Assembly (NCBI RefSeq): GCF_000482545.1
Contig: NZ_KI519454.1
Span: forward strand, 1,958,954-2,022,953
Direction of reading: 5' to 3'
Length of the DNA: 64,000 nt
DNA from: Arthrobacter sp. 35W
Lineage (GTDB): Bacteria > Actinomycetota > Actinomycetes > Actinomycetales > Micrococcaceae
Under the pieces are notes generated by a model. It worked only from the letters and a program-made list of their open reading frames with translations, was not told the origin of the DNA and did no database searches. Made by a program: the position numbers and the translations under genes. This document shows positions 36,227-44,649 of the stretch, in pieces (position 1 is the stretch's first letter; the number at the start of each line of letters is the position of its first letter).

Positions 36227-37183
36227 TCAGGCCGGGGCCAGGGTGCGACGGGGAAGCGCGGGCCGCCCCGGGCGCAGGAGTTGAAGCTTGTCCAGAACGT
36301 CCAGGGCCGCGCCGTGTTCGTTGAACGTGTACAGGTGGATGCCGGGGGCTCCGGCGTCCAGGGCCGCACGGGCCAGGTCGACGGTGGCGCGGACGCCGAT
36401 CCGGCGGCGTTCGCCGTCGTCGTCGGCACGCCCCAACGCCTCCAGCAGCGCGGGGGCAGGCTCGACGCCGGTCAACGTCGCCAAACGCTCGAGCCGGCGG
36501 ACGCTGGTCAGCGGCATGACGCCGGGAACGATCGGGATGGTCACTCCGGCGCGGCGGGCGCGGGTCAGCAGATCCGCGTACTGCTCGGGGTGGAAGAAGA
36601 CCTGGGTGATGGCGAAGTCAGCACCGGAGCGCTGCTTGGCCAGCAGAACCTCGACGTCGTGCTGCTCACTGGGCGATTCCGGGTGCTTGGCCGGGTAGGC
36701 GGCGACGCCGATGGCCACCTTGCCGGCGCACAGCAGGGCCGTGCGGCGCTGCTCAACGCGGCGGATCAGTTCGATCAGATCCTGGGCGTAGTTCAGCTGT
36801 CCCGGCTGGGGCGCGGTGGAGGCGCCCTTGGGCAGGTCGCCGCGCAGGGCCAGGATGCCCCGGACCCCGTGGTCCAGCAGTTCGGAGATGATCTCAGCCA
36901 GCTCTTCGGCGTTGTTGCCGACGCAGGTCAAGTGGGCCAGCGGCCGCAGCGTGGTTTCCGTCAGCAGCCGGTTCAACAGCGCGACGGCGGTGCTGCGGTT
37001 GGATCCGGAGGCACCGTAGGTGACGGACACATAGTCCGGGTTGGTGCTCTCCAGCTCGCGGATGGTGGCCCAGAGGGATTCCTCGGCGGCCGCATTGCGG
37101 GGCGGGAAAAGCTCGTAGGACAGCGCGATGGGCGCTGCACCGGTGAGCTTGGGATGTGTTTGTATCAGGCTTGGTGGAGACAT
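36227..37183 (-). CDS. metF: Methylenetetrahydrofolate reductase
   Basis: A 318-residue flavoprotein (beta/alpha)8 barrel that reduces 5,10-methylene-THF to 5-methyl-THF for MetE. Family segments: SYELFPPRNAAAEESLW (with catalytic Glu), VSVTYGASGSNR, HLTCVGNN, ILALRGDLPKG and QVFFHPEQY. ATG 37183 is preceded by AAGGAC. The frame remains open for 57 codons upstream, but that stretch holds nested RNA-like stems and is read as untranslated leader. First gene of metF-metE. Confidence 0.95.
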   Translation of the reverse strand: MSPPSLIQTHPKLTGAAPIALSYELFPPRNAAAEESLWATIRELESTNPDYVSVTYGASGSNRSTAVALLNRLLTETTLRPLAHLTCVGNNAEELAEIISELLDHGVRGILALRGDLPKGASTAPQPGQLNYAQDLIELIRRVEQRRTALLCAGKVAIGVAAYPAKHPESPSEQHDVEVLLAKQRSGADFAITQVFFHPEQYADLLTRARRAGVTIPIVPGVMPLTSVRRLERLATLTGVEPAPALLEALGRADDDGERRRIGVRATVDLARAALDAGAPGIHLYTFNEHGAALDVLDKLQLLRPGRPALPRRTLAPA

Positions 37184-37316
37184 TTGCTGTCCTTGGCTAC
37201 GGGCCACCACCGGCCGGAACACTTGTCTAGAACTGTGCCCGGAAGGAAGTGGAATCAGGTAAAGGGAACGCAGGTCCAGCCAGCACCAGTGCGCCTCTCG
37301 GCGGACAGGGCGCGCC

Positions 37317-37389
37317 CCAAGGGCACGCTCGACAGTACTGACGCCCTGCGGCAAATGTCAGGCCCACATGGGGGCACCCACACCCTTGG
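37317..37389 (-). promoter_or_regulatory. Candidate structured RNA leader of metF-metE
   Basis: The minus-strand leader can form a three-stem junction: closing stem CCAAGGG (37383-37389) with CCCTTGG (37317-37323), a hairpin GCCC/GGGC at 37362-37375 and a hairpin CTGAC-GCC/GGC-GTCAG at 37338-37361. It starts 134 bp upstream of metF. It does not match the SAM-I, SAM-II, SAM-IV or cobalamin riboswitch consensus known to me. The rest of the 434-bp gap 37184-37617 has no gene; a GTAAC-N11-GTTAC dyad near 37455-37475 may mark the promoter or an operator. Confidence 0.4.
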
Positions 37390-37617
37390 CTGATGAATCC
37401 GTTCGAGACGGACCTGCAAAGATCGCTGACACGCTACGAGGAGTAACTTGGCTATAACGTTACCCGCCGCGCGGACGGGTGGACAAAATTGCCGCCGAAT
37501 TAAGACGTTCTTTTACGCCCCGTGACATCCACAGATGCGGCCTCATGGCGCGTCAGCGGTGCCAAACCGAATTTATGCCGCATTTGAGGAGGAATCGGCA
37601 GCACTTGCGCGTGCCGG

Positions 37618-38430
37618 CTACCAGCGCTTTTCCTGGTAGTTTCCGGGCTCCTGGTCCAGGTTCTTGTCCATGGTGGCGCCGTCCGAGCGCTCCTTCTGGG
37701 CACCCTTTTGCTGTTCCTGGAGCTGGTCCAACTTGCTTTGGACCTCCGGGGCCGGCGTGGACTCGGCGGGCTGCGGGTTCTGCCCAGCCTCCGGTGTTCC
37801 ACCCTCGGCGCCGTCGGACTTCTGGGACAGCCGGTCCCCCGCCTCTTGCAACTGTCCCCCCTCGCCGTGGGAGTTGGCCTCGCTGTTGGGCTGGAAGCAG
37901 CCCTCGGGGGCGGCCTTGACCTGCGCCAGGCCCTCCTCATACAGCGTCTTGGCACCGGCGGCGTCTCCCTCGGCGGCCTTCGCGTCGCCCAGCTTCTCAA
38001 TGGTCAGCACCAGATTGACCCGCACCATGCAGTCCGCGGCGGGCCCGGCCAGCGCCAGAGCGGACTCAAATTCCCGCCGCGCCCCGGGGAGGTCACCGGT
38101 GAGCACCAGGGCATCCCCGGCGGCAAACGGCGCCTTGAAGCGTTCAACCAGATTGGCCACCTTGAGCCCCTTGGCCATCTGCTGCGTGGTGGCGCCGTCG
38201 CCGCGGGCAAAGGCATCGGCGGCCGGACCGGCCAGCAGCGGCAGGCTGAGCAGCTTGATGGACAGCAGGACGACGACGGCCACCACCGGGGCGGAGGCCA
38301 GCAGCAGCCGGCGGCGACGGCGCAGCAGCGCGGGTGTGCCATCTGGCCCGGTCGCAGCGTCAGGGCCGGCGGCCTGGGGGGTGGTCCCGGCGGGAAGGGT
38401 GGTTCCGGACGGCGGGGTGGGGGCGCTCAT
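37618..38430 (-). CDS. BatC-like membrane protein with TPR-type region
   Basis: A 270-residue protein, last in the MoxR/Bat operon. After a disordered N terminus and a basic patch (RRRRRLLL) comes one membrane segment (SAPVVAVVVLLSIKLLSLPLL, about 45-65), then helical pairs resembling TPR repeats (AGDALVLTGDLPGARREFESALAL; AKAAEGDAAGAKTLYEEGLAQ) and a long Gln/Glu/Pro-rich tail ending QEPGNYQEKRW. It overlaps the preceding VWA gene by 4 bp (ATGA). The layout matches the TPR partner of Bat operons, probably facing the cell exterior. Confidence 0.75.
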   Translation of the reverse strand: MSAPTPPSGTTLPAGTTPQAAGPDAATGPDGTPALLRRRRRLLLASAPVVAVVVLLSIKLLSLPLLAGPAADAFARGDGATTQQMAKGLKVANLVERFKAPFAAGDALVLTGDLPGARREFESALALAGPAADCMVRVNLVLTIEKLGDAKAAEGDAAGAKTLYEEGLAQVKAAPEGCFQPNSEANSHGEGGQLQEAGDRLSQKSDGAEGGTPEAGQNPQPAESTPAPEVQSKLDQLQEQQKGAQKERSDGATMDKNLDQEPGNYQEKRW

Positions 38431-39521
38431 CGCAGCATTCCTTCCAGATCGCTGGCAGCCGGTTCCGGCTTGGGGCCTGGACCGGTTCTGCCGGCGGTGC
38501 GGACGGAGAGCCTGCGCAGCCGGCGGCCGCTGTCCACGATTTCCCAGAGCACCACGGCAAAGGCGGCCAGGGCAAAGATCCAGTAGAGCTCGATCCGCCC
38601 GGCCGTCGTGGCGGCATCGTCGGGGGCCATGCCGGCCGCGCTGGCATCCACCAGGGCCGCGGCGATGGGGTCCCCGGCATTCCGGTGGACGTACGGGACG
38701 GTGAGCTGGTCCGCCAGGGTGCGCAGCATCTTTTCATCCAGACGTGAGACGGCATCCTTGGACCCGCCGGTGGAATAGTCGGTGATGTATTGCTCCGGGC
38801 GGTCCAAGGGGTAGCCGCTGTTTTCCCGCATCCGGCCACCGTCCACCGTGCCGTACCCCAGCACCGCTCCCCCGTTGACCAGGTTCTCCGGCAGGTTGAA
38901 CGGTGCCGGCGCCTTGTCGGCCGTCTGCTCGCCGTCGCCGAGGTAGAACACCAGCCGGGGCCGGTCGGGGTGGGCCTTCCGGGCGGCCTCCAGCCTGTCC
39001 TTGAGGGCATCGGCGGCCACCGTCACGCTGCTCCCCCGCGAGAACAGGGTGACCTCCGGGGACAGGATGTCCACCATGGTATCCAGCGCGTTGGCATCGG
39101 TGGTCAGCGGCAGGCGCACGACGGCGGAGCTGTCGAAGGTGAGCATGGAATAGCGGGCGCCGGGCAGGGCGGCGGCGATGGCCTCAATGTCCGTCTTCAT
39201 GCCATCCAGCCGCGTCGCCGACGGGCCAAAGTCCTCGGCGTTGGAGCTGCTGGTGGTGTCCACCACGAAGAACACGTTCAACTGTGTGGATATCTGCTGT
39301 GCCGTGCCCCCGGGGAACCCCGGACGCAGCGCTGCCAGCAGCACCAGCGCCACCAGGGCGGCGGCCCGGACCGCGGGGGCCATCGAGGCCGGCCGGGCAC
39401 CGTTTGCAGAAACGGCGGCGGTGCGGCTGCGCCACAGCAGGGCCGCCGCGCCACCGAGCAGGACCAGGGCCAGGGCCAGCGGGATCATCAGCCAGAGCGG
39501 CAGGACGGGCAGCAGCGTCAT
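38427..39521 (-). CDS. VWA-domain membrane protein (BatB-like)
   Basis: A 364-residue protein with two N-terminal membrane segments, an external von Willebrand A domain (about 85-270) and a C-terminal membrane segment (IELYWIFALAAFAVVLWEIV). The metal site is a variant: FFVVDTTSSSNAE has DxTxS instead of the usual DxSxS. ATG 39521 overlaps the previous stop (ATGA) and follows GGAAGG. It probably works with the neighbouring VWA protein in an envelope complex remodelled by the MoxR ATPase. Confidence 0.85.
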   Translation of the reverse strand: MTLLPVLPLWLMIPLALALVLLGGAAALLWRSRTAAVSANGARPASMAPAVRAAALVALVLLAALRPGFPGGTAQQISTQLNVFFVVDTTSSSNAEDFGPSATRLDGMKTDIEAIAAALPGARYSMLTFDSSAVVRLPLTTDANALDTMVDILSPEVTLFSRGSSVTVAADALKDRLEAARKAHPDRPRLVFYLGDGEQTADKAPAPFNLPENLVNGGAVLGYGTVDGGRMRENSGYPLDRPEQYITDYSTGGSKDAVSRLDEKMLRTLADQLTVPYVHRNAGDPIAAALVDASAAGMAPDDAATTAGRIELYWIFALAAFAVVLWEIVDSGRRLRRLSVRTAGRTGPGPKPEPAASDLEGMLR

Positions 39522-40495
39522 GGGCGCACCTTCCACAGGGCCAGCAGCATGCCGGCCAGACCAACCAGGGCCAGCACCAGCGGCAGTGCCGGCACATCCG
39601 CCACACTCACCACCGGAGCCCCCGTGAGCCGGGCTGCCTCCGTGGACTGGACCTGCCCCACGATCTTGGACACGGCGTCGGCGTTGTCCAGCGCAAAGTA
39701 GCCGCCGCCGGTGGCCGTGGCGGCGTCCTGCAGCCGCTGGGCAGCGGTGGCGGCCTTGCCCGATTCCTGCCCATTGGGATTGATCGCATAGACCCGCACC
39801 TTGGATGACTGCGCCAGGGCGGCGGCCTCATCCAGGGTGAACAGCGGCGTGCCGGCCAGCAGATTGTCGGTGGCGAGCACCACTGTGCGCGAACGTTGCT
39901 CGGAGTCCAGTTTCGGGAACCCCGTGACACAGCTGGCCAGGCCATCGCCGATCAGGCTCGACCCGGCACCCGCATAGGTGCCTTCAAAGAAGCCGAAGTT
40001 GTCCGAGTCCAGGCCCAGGGCGGTGCGGGCCACGTCGAGCTGCTCCTTGACCAGCTCATAGTCGTCCGTCAGGGGAAAGACCTGGACCGCCGAGGAATCA
40101 AAGATGGTCAATCCAATCCGCTCCCCCTCGAACTCCTTCACCAGCTGGGTGAAGACGTTGACGATGGCGGCATCCGTTTCCACCATGGAACCCGACACGT
40201 CCAGGCAGAGCACGATGTCCCGGTTGGCCTGCTCCGGCCGGATGCTGTGTTGCTGGGCCGGACGCGCGGCGGCCGTCAGGGCTGCTCCAGCCAGCAGGAC
40301 GGCGCTGGCGCACAGCACCCACAGCCAGCGCCGGTGCCGCCCCAGGGCACGCTGGTAGGAGGGCAGCCCGGTCAACCGGTCCGCGTGGGCCACAGGCGCG
40401 GCGTCCGCCGTGCGGCGGGAACGGAACACCAACCAAGCCGCACCGGCGGCCACGGCCAGCCCCACGGGAAGCAGCCACCAAAAGATCAGCGCCAT
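39518..40495 (-). CDS. VWA-domain membrane protein (BatA-like)
   Basis: A 325-residue protein: N-terminal membrane segments (ALIFWWLLPVGLAVAAGAAWLVF and WLWVLCASAVLLAGAALTAA), a von Willebrand A domain with an intact metal-ion-dependent adhesion site (CLDVSGSM, then Thr and Asp further on) and a C-terminal membrane anchor (LPLVLALVGLAGMLLALW). Start ATG 40495 overlaps the upstream gene by 10 bp and its stop overlaps the next gene by 4 bp. The BatA-like position after DUF58 is standard for these operons. Confidence 0.9.
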   Translation of the reverse strand: MALIFWWLLPVGLAVAAGAAWLVFRSRRTADAAPVAHADRLTGLPSYQRALGRHRRWLWVLCASAVLLAGAALTAAARPAQQHSIRPEQANRDIVLCLDVSGSMVETDAAIVNVFTQLVKEFEGERIGLTIFDSSAVQVFPLTDDYELVKEQLDVARTALGLDSDNFGFFEGTYAGAGSSLIGDGLASCVTGFPKLDSEQRSRTVVLATDNLLAGTPLFTLDEAAALAQSSKVRVYAINPNGQESGKAATAAQRLQDAATATGGGYFALDNADAVSKIVGQVQSTEAARLTGAPVVSVADVPALPLVLALVGLAGMLLALWKVRP

Positions 40496-40962
40496 CCGGC
40501 CACCACCATCCGCGCCGCGGCTGCCGAACTGTGCACGTCCACGGTCCCGGCGGCATCGGCTGTGGCGAACTCCGCGGGGTAGAACTGGCGCACGGCAGCT
40601 GCCACGGCGGGAAGCTCGCGGGCACGCAGTTCGGCCAGGGTCATGCGCTGGGCCGCGATGCCCGTCATTTCGTGGACAAAGGCGCGCACGGCGACGCTGA
40701 GTTCCTGGTGGGCGGACCGCCCGTCCAGGGCTCCGCCGTCGTGCCGGCGCTCAATGTCGTCAACGATGCCCAGATAGCGGCTCTGCACCGATCCCGGGTT
40801 CCGCGGTGGCACGAAGCCAGGGATTCCCGCGGCGTTGGCGGTACGGGTGGAGAGCACCACATAGCCGTACCAGCCGGCCACCAGCAGCAGCAGGGCGACG
40901 CCGATCAGCGGCCACCAAATGGAATAGCCCACGGGTGCGTAGAAGCTTGGTTCAGCGGGCAC
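40486..40962 (-). CDS. DUF4381-like membrane protein of the Bat operon
   Basis: A 158-residue protein with one membrane segment (SIWWPLIGVALLLLVAGWYGYVVL, about 13-36) and a helical cytoplasmic domain (YLGIVDDIERRH to FVHEMTGIAAQRMTLAELR), the layout of small DUF4381-type proteins between DUF58 and BatA. GTG 40962 is chosen because AAAGG lies upstream and the protein then begins directly before the membrane segment; an in-frame start at 41019 would overlap DUF58 by 68 bp. It overlaps DUF58 by 11 bp. Confidence 0.72.
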   Translation of the reverse strand: MPAEPSFYAPVGYSIWWPLIGVALLLLVAGWYGYVVLSTRTANAAGIPGFVPPRNPGSVQSRYLGIVDDIERRHDGGALDGRSAHQELSVAVRAFVHEMTGIAAQRMTLAELRARELPAVAAAVRQFYPAEFATADAAGTVDVHSSAAAARMVVAGWR

Positions 40963-41836
40963 GGCGGTGCCTTTCCAGAAGGGAAAAGAGTGTGCCGACA
41001 ACCTCGCTGCTGTGCCCAATTTGAGCCATCACGATGCCACGGGCGGCCATGAACGACGCCGTGGCCTCGCTGCGGGCGGCGACGGCATCCGCGTAGTCGC
41101 GGGCCACCTCAGCGTCCCGGCCCAGAGCCGCGGCAATCGCCTGCCGATCGGCGACGTCGTAGGAGTCAAGGGCGAGGGCGTGCTCACCGGCCAGCTCGGC
41201 ATCACGGATCTGCACCCACAGGATTTCGTGCTGGGCCTGGAGCCGGCGCAGCAGGCGCGCCGTTTCCTCATCCAGGGCCAGCTCGTCGGCCACCACAAAC
41301 AGAAGCATGCGGGTGGCGTAGCTGCGGGAAATGTGGGCCAATTGCGTCTTCAGGTCGCTGCTGCCCGCCTCCAAGGTGGCGGCGGCATCAACCGACTGCA
41401 AGAGCTGCTCCAGATGCCCCTCGGTGCCCTTGGCGGGGCGGGCTGCAGTGTGCCCGGCGTCGCCGTGGACCAGGCCCACGTTGTCGCCGTGCCGGACGGC
41501 GAGATAGCCCACCACGCCCAGGGCCATGACGGCGATGTCCTTCTTGACCTCGCCGCCGCGGGCCAGCGCCGCCATGTTCCGGCCCGTATCGGCCACCAGC
41601 AGCACCGTCTGGCGGCGCACCGCGACATAGCGTTTGATCAGTGGGGCGCCCACTCGGGCGGAGGCCTTCCAATCGATGTCCCGGACCTCGTCACCCGGGA
41701 TGTAGGCCCGCAGATCGTCAAAATCCAGGCTTCTGCCGCGGAACACAGAGGCGTATTCGCCGTCGAGCATGCCCCGGGCCCGGCGGTGCGCAAAGACGAA
41801 CATCTTCGATTTCACACGCGTCAGCAGCGATGGCAC
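40952..41836 (-). CDS. DUF58 protein of the MoxR/Bat operon
   Basis: A 294-residue soluble protein. The DUF58 signature is present: FRGRSLDFDDLRAYIPGDEVRDIDWKASARVGAPLIKRY, followed by a VWA-like fold (TVLLVADTGRNMAALA, IAVMALGVVGYLAVRHGDNVGLV). It begins 6 bp after moxR. Members are thought to be substrates or adaptors of the MoxR ATPase, linking it to the membrane VWA proteins; the direct role here is not known. Confidence 0.9.
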   Translation of the reverse strand: MPSLLTRVKSKMFVFAHRRARGMLDGEYASVFRGRSLDFDDLRAYIPGDEVRDIDWKASARVGAPLIKRYVAVRRQTVLLVADTGRNMAALARGGEVKKDIAVMALGVVGYLAVRHGDNVGLVHGDAGHTAARPAKGTEGHLEQLLQSVDAAATLEAGSSDLKTQLAHISRSYATRMLLFVVADELALDEETARLLRRLQAQHEILWVQIRDAELAGEHALALDSYDVADRQAIAAALGRDAEVARDYADAVAARSEATASFMAARGIVMAQIGHSSEVVGTLFSLLERHRRAR

Positions 41837-41842
41837 GGCAGC

Positions 41843-42850
41843 CTACGGTGTCTGGACGGAGGCCAGGATGGCGTCGATGATGCTCTCCACCGGCACCTGC
41901 TCCGCCACCGCTTCGAAGCCCAGGATGATCCGGTGCCGCAGCACGCGGTGGGCCAGGGACTTCACATCCTCGGGAATCACGTGGTCGCGGCCCTGCAGCA
42001 GCGCCAGGGCCCGGGCCGCCTGGCTGAACGCAATGCTGGCGCGGGGGCTGGCCCCGAACTCGACCAGCGTGGCCAGGCGGGGGTCGATGTACTGCCCCGC
42101 ATGCCGGGTGACGTAGACCAGGCCCACCAGATAGCGCACGATGGCGGGGTCCATGTAGATCCGCTTGACCAGCTGCTGCACCATCCGCAGTTCATCCAGG
42201 GAGGCGACGGCGGTGGGCTTGGCCTCGGGGAGGAAGACGCCGGCATCGATGCGGCGGATGATCTCCGCCTCTTCGGCCGGAGTGGGATAGTCCAGGACAT
42301 CCTTGAGCAGGAACCGGTCCATCTGCGCCTCGGGCAGCTGGTAGGTGCCCTCCTGCTCGATGGGGTTCTGCGTGGCCAGCACCAGGAACGGATCCGGCAG
42401 CGGGATGACCTCCCCGCCAATGCTGGTCTGGCGCTCCTGCATGGCCTCGAGCATGGCGGACTGGGTCTTGGCGCTGGAGCGGTTGATCTCATCCAGCAGC
42501 ACGATGTTGGCATGCACGGGACCGAGCTGAGTGGTGAAGGTGCCTTTGGCGGCGTCGTAGATCTGCGTGCCCACAATGTCGCTGGGCAGCAGGTCGGGCG
42601 TGCACTGGATCCGGTGGAAGGCGGCACTGACGGAATCGGCCAGGGTCTGGGCCGCCGTCGTCTTGGCCAGTCCGGGGACGCTTTCCAGCAGCACATGGCC
42701 GCCGGTGACCAGCCCAATGAGCAGGGTTTCGCGCAGCCGCGTCTGCCCCACCACTTTTGCCTCGAAACTGCGGGAGATGGCGGCCAGCACACGCTGGGCG
42801 GCCTGCAGATCCGCCGCTTCAATCCGGACCGTGGCGGTGCTCTGCAACAA
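41843..42850 (-). CDS. MoxR-family AAA+ ATPase
   Basis: A 335-residue AAA+ chaperone-like ATPase, first gene of the operon moxR-DUF58-DUF4381-VWA-VWA-TPR. Walker A is HVLLESVPGLAKTT (a MoxR-type variant with Ala for the last Gly), Walker B is NIVLLDEINRSSAKTQ, and the sensor-1 loop is VLATQNPIEQEGTYQLPEAQMDRF. The start is TTG 42850 with GGGAGAG upstream. Such ATPases insert cofactors or remodel VWA partners; in other bacteria Bat operons affect stress and oxygen tolerance. No operator was recognised. Confidence 0.93.
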   Translation of the reverse strand: MLQSTATVRIEAADLQAAQRVLAAISRSFEAKVVGQTRLRETLLIGLVTGGHVLLESVPGLAKTTAAQTLADSVSAAFHRIQCTPDLLPSDIVGTQIYDAAKGTFTTQLGPVHANIVLLDEINRSSAKTQSAMLEAMQERQTSIGGEVIPLPDPFLVLATQNPIEQEGTYQLPEAQMDRFLLKDVLDYPTPAEEAEIIRRIDAGVFLPEAKPTAVASLDELRMVQQLVKRIYMDPAIVRYLVGLVYVTRHAGQYIDPRLATLVEFGASPRASIAFSQAARALALLQGRDHVIPEDVKSLAHRVLRHRIILGFEAVAEQVPVESIIDAILASVQTP

Positions 42851-43036
42851 GTGGTTCTCTCCCTAGGTGGTGGGTCCGGCCGCCGGAGTCCCTCGTGGGC
42901 GGCCCGGCGGCATTGATCGTCCCTCCATCCAATCCAATCATGGCCACCGCCCGCAATGGGGACTCCTGCCCATCCGCCCCGCCGGGGCTTCACCATGCCT
43001 CTTCCGCGCCCTTCAGCGCCGGTCTAAGCTGTGCCC

Positions 43037-43234
43037 ATGAATGAACTACCAGTGGCCTACCGGCAGTATCTTGAGGGCAAGACCGAGGACTTCGTGGACA
43101 CCATCGCCCCGATCCTCAAGCAGTCCGCGGCGGACGAGTTGCATGGGGTGCGGGTGATCATGAATCCGCATGTCCTGCAGGCGCATCTGGACGACAAGAT
43201 CCCCTACGGCTCCATCGTCGAGAGCATCGACTAG
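43037..43234 (+). CDS. Small conserved-looking protein, unknown function
   Basis: A 65-residue soluble protein (LPVAYRQYLEGKTEDFVDTIAPILKQSAADELHGVRVIMNPHVLQAHLDDKIPYGSIVESID) that I cannot assign to a family, though it looks like a real compact alpha/beta protein. ATG 43037 is preferred to GTG 43031. It is divergent from the moxR operon across 186 bp in which no other gene is seen. Confidence 0.7.
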   Translation: MNELPVAYRQYLEGKTEDFVDTIAPILKQSAADELHGVRVIMNPHVLQAHLDDKIPYGSIVESID

Positions 43235-43298
43235 CTGGTTGCACGCAGCCGGCGCTGTTGGTGCCGGTGGCGTTGGTGCCAGTGCGCCGGGCAGCGGG

Positions 43299-44561
43299 TC
43301 AGCCTTGGAGCAGCAGCTTCGCCGCATGCGGACTTAGCGTGCTTTCCAGGACCAGACACGCCGCGCCGATGGCTCCGCCGTCACGCCCCGAGCTGGCACT
43401 GGTCAGGCCGATCTCATGCACCGTTCTGGTGGCCGAAAGCGAATCCAACAGCGCCGGAATCACCCGCAGGTAGGTCGGTTCCAGGTACGGCCAGAATGGC
43501 CCGCCGGCCACCACACGTTCGACGTCGAGCAGATTGGTCAGCGCGGAAATGGCGCGGGCCACCCGCTGGGCCGAGAATTCGAGCACGTCCACGGCGGCGG
43601 AGTTTCCGTGCTCGGCAGCGGCAGCCAACGCGGCCATCTGCTCGTGCAGGGACCGGGGCTCCTGCGGATCGTCCACGGGAAGCACGCCGCGTTCCTGGGC
43701 CTGCTCCACGAGGGTCTCGGGCATGCAGGTCACCTTCACGCAGCCGCGGCGGCCGCAATCGCACAGCGGCCCGTCGGGATCGGTGATGATGTGGCCGATC
43801 TCCCCGGCGTTGCCCGAGCTTCCGCGCATCACCTCGTCGTTGAACACCAGCCCGGCGCCCAGGCCGGTGCCGATGTAGAGGAATACGAAGGAGCCGGTGG
43901 CGTTGGGGCCGCCGGACCACATCTCCGCGACGGCCGCAGCCGTCACGTCCTTGTCCATGACCACCGGCAGGCCGGTGGCGCGCGCCAGTCCATCGCGCAG
44001 GGCCACCCGGGTCCAGCCGGGCAGATGCGGCGGGCTGACCACCAGGCCGGCGGCGGCATCCACCGGACCGGGGGTGGCGACGCCGACACCTGCCACGCGC
44101 TCGGCGTCGACGCCGGAATCGGCAATCAGGCGGAGCACTTCAGCGGCCATGACCTCAACAAAGGCCTCCGGCGGGATGGACGCGTCCGTGGTCAGCGCGG
44201 AGTTGAGGACGACATTGCCCACCACATCCAGCAGGGCGAAGGAGGTGACGGCCGGATCGATCTGCACGCCGACGGCGTACATGCCCGAGGGCTTCAGCCG
44301 CAGCATGGTGCGGGGCTTGCCCGGGCCGGTGCCTTCCTTGCCGGCTTCCATGATCAGATCCTGGTCCAGCAGGCGGCGGCAGATGTTGGACACCGTCTGG
44401 GGTGCCAGGCCCACCGCGGCGGAGAGCTCAACCCGGCTCAAACCACCCTCGGCGCGCCGGATGGCATCAAGAATCACCATAAGGTTGTAGTCGCCCATGC
44501 GGGGCAGATTGGTTCCGCGCCGGGGGGCTGGGGTGCGTACGTCGGGCACTGGGTGGATCAT
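43299..44561 (-). CDS. ROK-family transcriptional repressor
   Basis: A 420-residue protein with an N-terminal winged helix (LDAIRRAEGGLSRVELSAAVGLAPQTVSNICRRLLDQDLI, about 28-75) and a ROK sugar-kinase fold. ROK features: GVGVATPGPVDAAAG, the IGTGLGAGLV nucleotide loop, GNAGEIGHI and the zinc motif CDCGRRGC. It would repress sugar-utilisation genes and sense a sugar or sugar phosphate; no transporter or sugar operon lies beside it. The ATG at 44561 has GAGGGG very close; a GTG four codons later is an alternative. Confidence 0.9.
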   Translation of the reverse strand: MIHPVPDVRTPAPRRGTNLPRMGDYNLMVILDAIRRAEGGLSRVELSAAVGLAPQTVSNICRRLLDQDLIMEAGKEGTGPGKPRTMLRLKPSGMYAVGVQIDPAVTSFALLDVVGNVVLNSALTTDASIPPEAFVEVMAAEVLRLIADSGVDAERVAGVGVATPGPVDAAAGLVVSPPHLPGWTRVALRDGLARATGLPVVMDKDVTAAAVAEMWSGGPNATGSFVFLYIGTGLGAGLVFNDEVMRGSSGNAGEIGHIITDPDGPLCDCGRRGCVKVTCMPETLVEQAQERGVLPVDDPQEPRSLHEQMAALAAAAEHGNSAAVDVLEFSAQRVARAISALTNLLDVERVVAGGPFWPYLEPTYLRVIPALLDSLSATRTVHEIGLTSASSGRDGGAIGAACLVLESTLSPHAAKLLLQG

Positions 44562-44649
44562 CCCCTCGGGAGTCGAATTCCAATAAGTCTACGGTCCATG
44601 GCTGGGAGCGGCCCCCGCACTCCACACCGATTGAAAGGGTACTCCGTCC

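Noticed and set aside
33290-37393. A 1367-codon open frame on the plus strand across metE and metF
   Set aside because: Gly/Val/Gln-rich composition and exact antisense position to two well-supported genes; it is a GC-rich frame shadow.
37184-37480. SAM-I, SAM-IV or cobalamin riboswitch before metF
   Set aside because: The characteristic conserved segments of these classes were not found; only an unassigned structure is reported.
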